Below, one piece after another: positions 9,408 through 21,100 of a stretch of DNA of 33,098 nt. Source of the DNA: Azolla pinnata (lineage: Eukaryota; Streptophyta; Polypodiopsida; Salviniales; Salviniaceae); NCBI GenBank assembly GCA_037176905.1, contig JBBBWG010002537.1, positions 1 through 33,098 of the forward strand. The letters run 5' to 3'. A program made the position numbers and the translations under genes. Numbering within the stretch: position 1 is the stretch's first letter; each line of letters starts with the position of its first letter. Under the pieces are notes generated by a model. That model worked only from the letters and a program-made list of their open reading frames with translations. It did not search any database and was not told the DNA's origin.

Positions 9408-10361
9408 TCAACATAAAGGTTTTTGTGTAGGATTGCTGCATCTATCCGATTCATCCACTCAAGTTGATTCCGAGGATTGCACATGCCCACTCACTCTCGT
9501 TCTCATATTGGCCTAAGAAGACGTTAATATATCTTTGTTTCTTTCTTTCCTTCTTGATCAGATCAAAACCTCTCCCCAATCGTTCCGATTGTCGCTAGCT
9601 ACAGTTTTGCTGCAATGCAACACCGTACATTTAGACTATAAGCCTCTCAAGAACAACGAGGAGACAACCGAATCGAGTGGCACTCGGCAAATCTTAAGGT
9701 TAGAACAGTGTTCCGAATTTTTTTCTTGCATTTCTTTATTCGTGTGATGAATCTAGCTCAACTTCCCAATGTCTTCTAATCCTAAAATCAAAATTGTATG
9801 AAGCACATTGAGCCTCGGCAAATTCGGGAACTGCCCTGCACCACATTACTGAGCCCTACTTCGTTTAGAATATTCAATGAATACATATTGATTGATTAAA
9901 ACCTGATCTTCGATCTCTTAACATACTCTTTGTAATTATAATTCTTTACATTAAGAAACTTCAATCTACTCTTTTTCCTTGTCTCTCACACTATAATTTC
10001 CTTCAGCTTTTTACTATTTTAACTCTCTTATTCTCATAGTATGCCTCATTATTGAGTCCCAGCCCAGAAAGCAAAGATTATGAATCAAATCAAAGTGGCC
10101 AATAGATTTTGATTGAATAAACGAATGGATTGGGCGAATATTAACAATCTCACCCAGATAAGAAAAGGTGATGAATCCATCAAATGGATGGCTCCAGCCA
10201 GCAACGTAAATCCTGCAAGAAAACACTATCTACGAATGAATGGATGCTCAAGCATATATACATTTGCAAGATGTTTGATGCGAATAAACGAATGAAGTCA
10301 GTGGGAGCAATGAAGCCATATAATCAGATGTAGCAAAGCAACAAATACATTGTGACATCCA
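9408..10361. other. Intergenic region and CRY-DASH 3' flank
   Basis: A+T-rich DNA between the heptamer array and the stop codon of CRY-DASH at 10362. Short frames at 9535-9747 and 10014-10295 have no recognisable product. The 3' UTR of CRY-DASH must lie at its right end. Nothing else is supported. Confidence 0.5.
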
Positions 10362-13300
10362 TCAAAGATAGGCACCACCATGTTGACCCCTGCCTCTGCC
10401 CCTGCCTCTGCCTCTACTGCTCCTGTTATCATCCCCACCCCGGTTGTTGCCCCCCCTCGGATTCGGTGGCTGGAATGATCTGCTGCTGCTGCCACCAAAC
10501 TTTAACGAGACAACCGGCTTTATGTATGCCAGGCCTGGCGAATGCCTTTGGAACTTGGGAAGCCTCGCTATCTCCGGTATCCAGTGCGCCACATACTCGC
10601 CATCCGGATCATAGTTCTGGGCCTTCGATGTTGTTTCGTTTCACAGCCAAATTGTTTTGCTCAGCACAACCCCCGTGTGAAATAAGAAACCCTTTTTTCC
10701 AAAAGTTCAAAATCTCACTTCAAAACAAAGCTGCGTACCTGCTTTGGAATACTGAAATAACGATCCTCCCTGGGATCATTCCCGACCCCTGTACATCGAT
10801 CACACTCCGACTTTATCAAAACACGTCTTCAGATTCGGAAGAGGAAAGATTGCTGAAATCCAGGTGCATTTTTACTTGCCTGCACCGTAAGTCCAGTTGC
10901 CATAGTTGGAGCATGGATCATAATCTAGAAGGCAGCTTTCAAACCACTCAGCTCCCATACGCCAGTCAATTCCCATATCCCTTACCAGAAATGAGCAAAC
11001 AATCTGCGAGATAAAAGAGTTAGCATTATACTTAACATGTGCAATCTTAATCACAATGGCAATCACTTTATCAGATATAATGAAACTATGTGATGCAAAT
11101 CTATTCTACAACAGAGCCATACTTCATATCTACGGAATTAATCACTTAACATCACTAATATGTTCTATTAGTCTGTTGAAATTCCCAAACTTGTTTGCAG
11201 GAAACCGTGTTATTTTACACAGAATAATTCCGGTATTTCTTTAGGAAGAACAGATTCATAATCCATGAAATATAAACTGAGGTACAGCAGAAGTCTCAAC
11301 GATACCAAATAAACGAATGATGTCAATGTGTGTTCTGGAAAATGGGGTTATCTGTCCAGTGAATTAAAATAGAAATGTTGGCAGTTTTCTATCTGGAATA
11401 CCTTCTTCCTCAGTCCACTCTCTACTCGGAAACCATCTAGTGACGTACAACTTAGGATGGGGTAAACTCAAATACCTTCCTCAGGCTGTTGTTCCCTAGT
11501 TAACAAGAGTGGTACTTATTCCAGAAAAAATGCCTCTTGCTTCCATCCACCTGCAACCTTCATTTTCAAATAGCACTGGACGTTTTCGCTTTAAAAAGGA
11601 TCCTTACTATCATTCAATGTCCAAACAATTAGCATTTTCATGACTAAACTAGTGCTCAACTTAATGTGTGTCCAAAACGAAGCATGACCTGATACTTGGC
11701 GAAAATCAATCTCTATCAAGTGATGTTTACAACTACTTTTTCCATATAGAAAACGTGGAAGATTCAGAAGCTGATTATTTGCACATGTTACGTTTACATA
11801 CATGCTTGTCAGCAGATTATGGACTGGAAAATATTGCAATGGTAGACTGACTTTAGGCGAAGAGAAGCCACCCAACCATACCATGCAATGGATACCAGAA
11901 TTATGTAATTAACCTCGACAATCAAGAATGAAAATACCTGCCGTCCACGATTTGACATGAATCCAGTTGACATGAGCTCCTTCATGTTTGCATCAATGAG
12001 AGGATATCTATTCCAATGCATTTACAGTCTCTGACTTTATCCTTAACATAAGTATTAAAAGAACTAACGGTGTTTTCAAAGTGAAGTTTACCCGGTAGAT
12101 CCTGTTCTCCAACACTCAAAAAGCCTTTCATTCTGGCTCCAGTTTATTCCCTTCACCTTCCTTGGACCCTCTAAACGGAGGGGCAGTCACTCTTGGTATA
12201 GATATGCTTGAGAAAAGATTCATAAAAATACATCGTTACTAACCCAAATGAAAAATTGCATCTCCATACTTAATCGACAAAAAGCGGAAATAGTCCCTCC
12301 AAAGAAGCTCAAAAAGAACCCTACAAAAAGAACAGAAGCAAATGTAACATGCAACTGTTCTGGTAATTTGAAATAAGTAATAATGATAATTACCAATATG
12401 TTGAATCATTGGATACCCGTTCCTTCTCATATCGCTTTACCTAGTATATCACATGCTAAAGTTTAGTTCATCCTCTGAAGTGTATTTTCTATCACATATT
12501 TAGAGAGCAAACTGCAAATATGAAGTACATACTTCCTCATATATAAGCCGAGGAGAAATGAATCCGGCTGCAAGCCAAGGAGAAAATTTGGTTGAATATT
12601 CTGCACCTAACATCCCATTTCGAGTCTCCTTATAAATACGTAAGCGGTCCTGTCGTCAAGAAGCTGCTAATTGTTTAAGAGAAAATCGTATCATACACGT
12701 TAATTGTCCATAAATACAACAAATCACAGTCCACTCGCAGATTATGTGAGGAAATTGAACAGCAGGAACGTGAAGTACCTCTCTAAATCATACTATATGC
12801 AGTTTCATCTTTCCAGGCAATCCATGAGTTTGGACAAAATAAAAGAGTAACGTCAAATAGTATTTCACTAACCTTCACCCAAAAATAATCATGAAGCCGA
12901 TGAAAAGCTGCAGTCTCCCCACCAACAAAATGCAGCACGCCTAGAGAGCTCTACTAGATAGAAAACATATCCTTTCATATGAACAATTGCAACAAATGCA
13001 AACAGTTTTATTGGTTTCTTAAATAGGTTTGGAATCAATTTGGAAAAGAACTGTAGATAAAAACAAACCTGATCTCGTGGTTCCAATCCCATTTGTTCCA
13101 GTGTAGGAATGCTTCCCCACTCTACTTCATTGTTTGCAAAACACTTAGGTGGAGGTGCTAGTGAAGTTGGTACCTTGAAGCATGGCCGTACTGTTGATCG
13201 GCTCTCAACCAACTACAAGAATGATAATTTATGAAACTATAAAGAAAGGTCTATTATGAAACTATAAAGAAAGGTCTGTAGTATATTTTTAGATAATTAT

Positions 13301-15852
13301 GTCAATCCTCTTTTACCTTCCGAAATTGTGTGTAAACGTCAGGGAGCTGAGCTACAGTGAATGGCAAATCATTGAGGTGATACATTGTGGTGCCCCAAAC
13401 AAGCTCCAATCGTGGAGACTGTGACTTTATAGTTTCAGACACAGCCTGCCCTCCATTCAACTTGACTTTCTCTATATTTCTTTTTACAAGTTTCTCAACC
13501 TTCAACTCTTCACTACAGGTTTCCTTCTGGGCAAAAACCTGCAACACAAAAATCTTAGTCTGGTAAGTGATTTATTTTCAATATGTCAACACTGAATTTT
13601 TTAAGGAGAATAGAATACAGTTTTTTCTTTGTCATAGCAAGTGTGTAATGGTAAATTCTCTAAAACTGGTGTAAGGGATGTGAGGTGGATATGGTATGAT
13701 TGCAATATGGGTAGTATGTAGCCATAAATTGACTTTATTACATGATGAATTCGTCTTTAGAACTGTTCAAACAAATACTAACTGAGGAAGGCCTCATTTG
13801 GGTTCCTTGCATCATTATTTTGCAGGCTTCAAAGATTATCATTGATCTTAGAGTGGTTGAATGGTAAGCTATAGCACATGCAGCAATTACCAAGACAACG
13901 GATCATGCACAAAATTTTATGACATTATTCAGGTAGCAAATTATCCTTTTTGCTTGATCCACAATCTCCATTTATCATGGTGTCTTAATATGACTACATT
14001 GTAAAGCTCTAGAAACTTTTTTGAGTAGCATTTGCAAGTCTTGCCACCAACACCCTGGCAATGAACCAAAAAGGCAAAAAGTAGTCTGAAGAAGAGGATG
14101 GGTAAGTGCAGAATCGTCACCATTACATCTCAGGAAGCCTGGCATATGTGTGTTATGCGGGTCTGCCGCTTCAATTCTTTTAAGACATATAAATCATCAA
14201 CTTGAATAGTGATTGTAAACGTTTATTAAAGTCACAATATCCTCTCCTTCAATAGTTTCAGAAAATCAGTCCTGCACTGTATAAATTTTAGTCTATGGGA
14301 AACATCTCTCTTACGATGAATATATTATGCTTTACACCACAGTTACAGATGGGTTTCTTATCATTTCATGACTTCTTAGCAATAAAAGTGTGAGGAATAG
14401 AATCATTACAGTGTGTGCAGATGTCAATTCAGCCAGCCTTGGTAAAATGTTTTCTGGCTTTCCATATTCTACATATAAGTCCAGACCCCGTTTCTGCAAA
14501 TTTCTCCGGAGATCAACGAGTCCTTCAAGGATGAACTTAGCCCGAAGCTCTACGAGGAAGAAGAAAAAAAAGAGAACTCAAATTTGGGAGGTATTGATGG
14601 CACCAAGAGTTCAACTAAGTACGGAATGTGAGCTTGCTCACTGCCCATTTGGAATAACAGACTGACCGGAATGTTTCAACAGTGTGAAAAAGGAAACATT
14701 TTCAGCTTATATGCTTTCATAAATGGGAAAAATCACTTCGATGATTCTTACATCCATAGACATTGCCACATAAAATGACGAATTAATCTCCAAACATCAT
14801 GAACATTTACCAACCAACAAGAGTTTTACATTTTAAAGTTATGTTAGATCTGATGCCTCTCAAAACTCTGTTAGATTTATGAGAACGATCAGATTGGAAG
14901 GGCTATTTCTAAGTATGTTCTATGATCTGTGTGTGCTTGCTGGGTCTTCACCTATGATCTTTTCAGATTAGACTCACAATCATCCTCTTTAACAAGTTAT
15001 TGCTGCTATGAATTAGTGTTGTATGATCTTTTGGTAAATGCAGATTTGTTTGTTCATACTGTATGATAGAATCGGATCATTTTCTGCCAGGATTAGGTTG
15101 TATTTCGAACATATTATGCCAGATCTCTGCTCAAAGATAGCAATCATCAACTAGATCTCAAGGCAGGTTATTCATTTTATTGAAAACCCAAATCGTAAAT
15201 CAAGGATTGAAAAAGCTCAATACTTTTTAAGGATTCTATAACGTAACAAATTCCTAATTGATTTTCAGAAGCTATTGTTCCAAAGGCTTCATGTAAATTG
15301 AGAGATTAAGACTTTTGTGGGCTACTTCCCCTCACAAGTTCCCTAAAGAAAAAGCTATCCAGATCCTACTCAGGAAATCATGACAAATTCAAATTGCCCA
15401 AGTAATAACAGATTGAACAGAAAATAGAAGAGCAACAGTTGCCATCAAGCATCAGAGTAAAAGACCACTCGTCATGCAATGGATGCCATTGAAGATCAGA
15501 GATAAGAGAGAAAACATAAACACATAGAAGACGCCATTGAAGCTTGAATTTGGAGGAAATGTACGTGTCAGGGGATGAGGAAGATCATTGACTCACCCCC
15601 CGTTTTAGGAAAGCCGAAGTGGTGGGTAGCTGCTCCAAAGATCCTCGGATCCACACAGTAGACAGGGAGAAGGCATTCCGAGGAAGACCAAGCTCTGTAC
15701 AGAGCTTCGTTATCTGTGAGGCGGAGATCATTCCTGAACCAGGCTATGGCCACGCCTTTGGCCTTCCTAGCCGCCCTGTTGGTGGAGTATCTCTCCTCCA
15801 GAGAGGAGGAGGAGGACGACGACGACGACGATGACGATGATGACGAAGACAT
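10362..15852 (-). CDS. CRYD: Cryptochrome-DASH (CRY3-type photolyase/cryptochrome), 13 exons
   Basis: Exons on the minus strand: 15852-15597, 14549-14410, 13538-13317, 13212-13069, 12950-12873, 12649-12533, 12440-12394, 12320-12244, 12170-12092, 12007-11938, 11003-10880, 10788-10739, 10622-10362; 554 aa, with every phase closing. CRY-DASH proteins bind FAD and an antenna (MTHF) and repair cyclobutane dimers in single-stranded DNA, in plants usually in plastids and mitochondria. The photolyase N-domain begins WFRNDLR (38-44) and continues VYCVDPR, FPKTG and [13 protein letters not shown]. The FAD-binding half has [79 protein letters not shown] and [20 protein letters not shown], all diagnostic. 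The C-terminus is an RG-rich tail. Oddities: 16 Ser follow the initiator Met, with no longer transit peptide visible, and intron 11 has a GC donor. The gene lies upstream of DDB1's 3' end on the same strand. Confidence 0.95.
10789..10879 (-). other. GC-AG intron (intron 11) of CRY-DASH
   Basis: The donor on the minus strand is GCAG|GCAAGT and the acceptor GTACAG|GG. Splicing joins G+GG to give the Gly of [12 protein letters not shown], exactly the family sequence. A GT three bases further (GCAA|GTAAAA) would give the wrong phase and lose the match. Branch and polypyrimidine features are ordinary. Confidence 0.88.
13229..13277. repeat. 25-bp tandem duplication in CRY-DASH intron 3
   Basis: A 24-base unit, TTATGAAACTATAAAG plus eight bases, occurs at 13229-13252 and again at 13254-13277. 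It lies entirely within the intron between exons 3 and 4. Confidence 0.9.
15780..15849 (-). repeat. TCN microsatellite coding for poly-Ser in CRY-DASH exon 1
   Basis: Plus-strand GAGGAGGAGGACGACGACGA and following GATGAT units encode sixteen consecutive serines right after the initiator methionine. The tract continues the GAT/GAC-rich landscape upstream of the gene, so the protein start was probably shaped by repeat expansion. Confidence 0.85.
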
Positions 15853-16096
15853 GGAGCGGCACTGGACAAGGACGAATCTACCTGCAGAAGACAGAAGACC
15901 GGGGGCATTACCACGAATCGCACAGAAGAGAGATGTCAGAGATCGAAGAAGAAGAAGAAGAAGCAGAAATCAAGGATGGATTTGCGAAGCTTACGAGGTG
16001 GGCGGAGCGCAAGATCGGTGCGGAAGACGAAGAAGCTCGCAGGCTGCAGAAGAGGCATGTTCGTCGTGCATGTGTACACACGGATCATCACATGAG

Positions 16097-16135
16097 CATA
16101 CATACATACATACATACATACATACATACATACAT
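16097..16135. repeat. (CATA)n microsatellite
   Basis: A run of nine or so CATA units, followed by CATGCA-rich alternating purine/pyrimidine DNA to about 16200. It lies 245 bases or more upstream of the CRY-DASH start codon. Confidence 0.93.
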
Positions 16136-16209
16136 CCATGCACGACATGCGCACATGCATGCATGGCACGGATCATGCATCCGCATGCATACATGCATGC
16201 AAGATAGGG

Positions 16210-16560
16210 TACTCGACGATGATGATCCTGATCATGGTGGTGGTGACGACGATGATGACATCGGTGGTGATGGTGATGATGATGATGATGATAATGATGG
16301 TGATGGTGATGGTGATGATGATGATCGCGATGATGGTTAATATTATGTTGTTGTTGCTTATGATGGTGGTAGCGATGATGATGATGGTGATGATGACGAC
16401 GCGTAGCTGCTGTGTATGATGCTGGTAGTGTGATGATGCCGATGATGATGATGACAATGGTGGTGGTGATGATGATGATGATGATGATGTTGTTGTTGTT
16501 GTTGTTGGTGACGATGATGATCTTGATCTTGATGTTTATGATGCTGATGCTGATGACGAG
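16210..16560. repeat. GAT/GGT/GTT trinucleotide-rich region
   Basis: Long interrupted GAT runs with GGTGAT, GACGAT and a perfect GTT run near 16488-16505. All frames through it are poly-Asp, poly-Met or poly-His and are not genes. It sits in the promoter-side flank of CRY-DASH, between it and the 3' end of DDB1. Confidence 0.9.
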
Positions 16561-16737
16561 CGCTCTGATCGATTGACGATTTTGTTGATGGTGATGATGG
16601 TGCCAAAACTTGAATGCATTCGTTTCCACCCATCCACCGGTTCTTCAGCGCCACCATGAGTGTTCTCACATTCTCATGGACAAAATGAAGGAGACTATCG
16701 ATGAAGAATGATGATGATGGTGGTGGCTTTGCCGGTT

Positions 16738-16926
16738 CATCCATGTGCGGACCACACCCATCCACGCATGAGTCCTTCACCTGTTAGAAGGACGGATACT
16801 TCAGTAGCGATGATTGATGATGATGATGATGTTGATGCTGATGTTATCAGCTCATCCATGTGCGGACCACACCCATCCACGAATCCTTCGCCTGAAGGAT
16901 ACTTCAGTAGCAATTGATGATGATGG
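16738..16926. repeat. Direct duplication with 114-bp spacing
   Basis: TCATCCATGTGCGGACCACA and following bases through CATCCACG, TCCTTC, CCTG, GAAGGA and ATACTTCAGTAGC occur at 16738-16814 and again at 16852-16926. Copy two lacks short segments present in copy one. Both copies end in GATGATGATG, which suggests the flanking trinucleotide runs promoted the duplication. Confidence 0.88.
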
Positions 16927-17126
16927 TGGTGATGAAAGGATTGATGATCGAGGCGAAATAAGCGAACTTCAAGGGGTATTCTGCCACATTTCCCAATACA
17001 TAAACATTCACCCATGGAGAGTAATACGGTGACCAAGTTTACGCAAAAATCTCACAATCTTTCCACCGTTTGATGACATTGTCATCGGCTATGCCATCTA
17101 ACTAAGACCTTCGATGAGGAGCCCCA

Positions 17127-17157
17127 TTTAGGGTTTAGGGTTTTAGGGTTTAGGGTT
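17127..17157 (+). repeat. Short interstitial telomere-type repeat
   Basis: About four TTTAGGG units, one with an extra T, in the same orientation as the large array at 8446-9407. There are no degenerate variants, unlike the large array. Confidence 0.9.
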
Positions 17158-18148
17158 CAGAGATTCCCAACTCAACGTAACGACTGCATGAGCCAATCGT
17201 CTTTAACAAATCTGTCCACATGTTCTCCGAATGCAGTTGTATGCTCAGTTTCAGTTGCCCATGACATTGGCATCAAATGAATGATCTCTATCTGAAGCAG
17301 CTCCAAATCAGTCGGTGTTAAGGCTTCACAACAACTAATAACTAGCAAGTCATATCTCTCACCCAAAATTGTTCATATTTCCACTCCCGGCAAGATCAGC
17401 AACTAAGTCAGGAAATGACTTCAATCTGCACAGCTGCAGTACCACAAATCAGTCTTTTTGGCTTCAGACCTTCCCTACCATTGTAGAGGAGGTCACATTG
17501 CTTGCAAGTTCATCACTCTAAAACCATTCAGATTCCAATTCCAACAATCGGCAACAAATTGGTGAATGGCTTTCAACCTGCAATCCAAACACATACCCCG
17601 AGCTTTCACCAGATAACAGCATCAAAATAAAGCTTCTTCTACAAATCTAAATCGTATCTCCAACACCCAATCGGCACGGCAATATAGTTAACCTTGGAAT
17701 TATAGGTTATTGTATCAAGCTTTTTCAAGTAGACAAAGGACAATACCTGAGCATCACACGACACTGCATGCGACGTATTCTGCGATCTAAAAAGCAACTG
17801 CATTGCAAACATTCTAAACCCTACAGTTTTAGGCTCAAACCTGTTCTCTCTTTTTGCTGTTACAAGGATCTTACAAGTGGGAGTAAGAAAATGTGTTTTC
17901 TGTTACGATCATTCGGGTATATATCATTTGCATGGCACCATTGCTGTCAAGAGCAGTATGTGAAATGCGCATTCGCAATAACTTGCCACAGAAGCCTAAC
18001 CGATCGATCTCCCATTCCCACCATCGCAAATCTGTATATTGCATGGTATGGCTGCAAACATATTACAAGACTCAAAAATTCTTACCTCTATGAGGCCTCC
18101 ACTTCCACGAAAGAAACGATGGGAACTGTCTCAGAAAAGGAGCGGGCA
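17158..18148. other. 3' flank of DDB1
   Basis: Unique-looking, moderately A+T-rich DNA between the telomere-like patch and the DDB1 stop codon. The right-hand part should contain the DDB1 3' UTR. Short frames on both strands show no family signature. I see no RNA gene. Confidence 0.5.
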
Positions 18149-21100
18149 TCAATGCAGCCGAGTCAGCTCTTCCACTCTCTTGCAGAGCTCCTCAACAGAC
18201 ACACCCATCGCCTTGGAGATCTCTTCCATCCTGTTGCGGTTCAGATCCAGGAACGATTCGATCAGATCTCCGTCTAAAAAGTTCTTTGCATCGACTGTCT
18301 TTCGCTCGTTGCTGAAGGACCGCCACTGCTCATGGCTGAGCCCACCGACTCCCTTGATGACCTTGACCAGGTTCTGCTGGAGCTTGTGGAGGAAAAGGAA
18401 GTGCTCTTGCGGCAACGATGCAATCACGCCAATCACTCCATTCACTGTACCAAAGATGACGGTGGGAATGATGTGGCTTGCATTGTCACCATCACTGTCT
18501 GGGAGACGCATGACGAGGGAGCCATGGCGGAAGCAGTTCACGAATTCCCCTAGGTGATACTCTCCCACTACCTCTAGCTTCCCTCGCTCCTCATCAGTAG
18601 CAGCCTCACTGTTCTTTCTCACTGTAAACAGATTGAACCCGTTCTCTGCACCCAAGTAGATGTCATCGTCTAGAATCTCCACCCCCGTCATCCAGTTCGC
18701 GTTATAATCTCGAGCTCTCTCCTCGATAGCACCTTCCTCGGGCTGCAACACCCCAAAAAAAAAAAACTCAAAATGTTTTAGTTCCTTCTGCATGTCTGTA
18801 AGGATGAAAGCATGGGAATGTAGAAAACTTGGTTATGGCTAGACTAAAAAAATTACAACTGCATTTTGACAAACTTTAGTTACACGTCTAAAAATGCTAA
18901 AAAAGGTTACGACTATATTTGACAAATTTTAGTGATATACGGCTCGCCTTCTTGAGCTCAGTCCTCAACAGCATCTTCCTTGGGTTTTCACCCCCCCCAA
19001 AAAAATCCACACAATGTTTCAGCTAGAATGACACGTGAAAAAACGAGCTGTTTCTTGAAAAACCATTGATGAAGCCACACCTTATAGATTAAGAGCGAGA
19101 TCGACTTCATCAGGTCGCCGACAACTATGAAATCTCCACGTGATTGCACATACAGCGCGAGGATATGGCCATGGTGACCACATTCTGATTGTAGCTCTCT
19201 CGTGCCATCCTCTCGGAGCGTCCACTTGTACAGATTTATCTTGTGATTTATACCTGCTAGAAGCTTTCCGTTGAAGGCATTCAGGTTATATACAGCACCC
19301 TTCGTTTCCTTCTCAGCAATCAGTTGAAGCTTCCCATCCTCCACAAGAAAAACAAGTATACGTCCCTGATAACAAAAAACAGAAAAAACTAGATAAGCAA
19401 TGTCCCCAAACAAGAATCAAATCATCAACTACTTGCAGCTTACATAGAAGGTACCTTAGTAGGCTCACTCTCCTCTGGAATAACATACGCAGTTCCAACA
19501 CATATATACACATTATTGTCATCAGTGAACGAGCAGCTCATAATTGAACAGCCGTTCTCATACACATCAAGCTGATACGATGCCACATTCTCGAATGTTT
19601 GATCATCTAGTAGCCTCACATAATGTGTTTCCATTTCTTCCATGTTAGGAAGATATTTTTCAGTACAGACTGCAAACGTTCTTGTGGATTCTTGATGGCA
19701 AATACGTCGAGCATGTTCGTTCAAAGGAACTGTTCGTATATGTAACTTCTGGATATCATCAATTGTACCAATGGTGAGTTCTCCTTCTTTTCCAATTGCC
19801 AGGCTGTCACGCAAACCTGATGTTAGTCAAAGCAATATAGATGTATGGTTATATTCTTTGATTTCATTTAAAATTCACACATGCCATTGCCATAAATGAC
19901 ATTCTAATATGCAGACAAAACAGAACATTGACAAATCAAATTATAGCAGAAAGAATGTTAACAGGCATAGATTCTCAATGTGATTCTTATAGTTTTTATA
20001 GTGAAATGACAGTGTAGATAGATGTTCTGATTTTTTAAAAGAATATCCAAATCCCTTGCACAAGGGAATGCACCCAGATATCTTCAAATAAATATTATCT
20101 TGAACCCTAGCAAGAACTCAGCATTAATGCACACAACTGTCATTAAAACTCATTTGCAATCTTCTGTTTCCATGTGATGAGTTTTTACCAAAGTGGGGTT
20201 AAAGTCCATTAAGGCAGATGCTTATCTATATCTATATATCTATATCTGTATTTCGTATTAGTGTGTTTTGAGTTGCCCTCTACCCTATCATATGTTTCCT
20301 GCAAGATTCTCCACCCTGACTAAGATTAATCATGTACCAGGTACACTCATGCAAATGTATCATGCTGGAAGTAAATGCAAACAATCACGTCATTTAAAGC
20401 ACCATTCATCCAAAACACAGAGTGGAGAAAGACCTGTCAGGAAATGAGGCAGAATTGAAGGGGCACATATAGTTAACCTCCTTTAGGTTAACATTACTGT
20501 ACAATAACTTTTTATTGCTGCTATATATAACAGTTGGTCGATCTGATGCTGCAAACACATGGGTAGCATTCTTCGAGCGAAATGTCCGTAGGGTAATTGG
20601 CTGTGTCCCTAAAGATACCTTTTTCCTATCTGACAAATTTCCAGTATGGACATCCAACAAGAAGCTGAATAGATGGCCATCCCCTAGAGCACAAAGCAAG
20701 TAAGGTATCTGAAAAGAACACAAAAGAACAGGAAAATTAGATGGGGTTTATTATTATATGTTGAATTTTGTTGTAAGTCCAGACTTACCGCCTCAAAAGC
20801 ACAGAATAGAACAGAACGTGGAATAATTTCACCACCCAAGCTCTGGATAGTTATGAGCTCAAGATTTGGCAATGAGTAAACTCGCACACTTATATCTGTC
20901 CACATACCCACAGCAGCTAGGTGACTCCTATGAGGGTCATCTCCAACAGGGTTGATGTCTAAACATGATATTTCATATTCCAGTTGCACATGTTTCTTTT
21001 CAGAAAGTTCACCATGACCAATCTCCAAATATACAAGATGCCCCCCACCAGTCGCAAGTAATACCTACAAAACAATAACACATATGGATGAGAAAGGCAC

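Noticed and set aside
16138-16780. Poly-Asp, poly-Met and poly-His frames
   Set aside because: They exist in every frame of the GAT-rich region and have no non-repeat domain.
19804-19820. Alternative acceptor ATCAG 13 bases upstream of DDB1 exon 17
   Set aside because: Use of it would shift the frame. The downstream GACAG gives the conserved FPDSLAIG junction.
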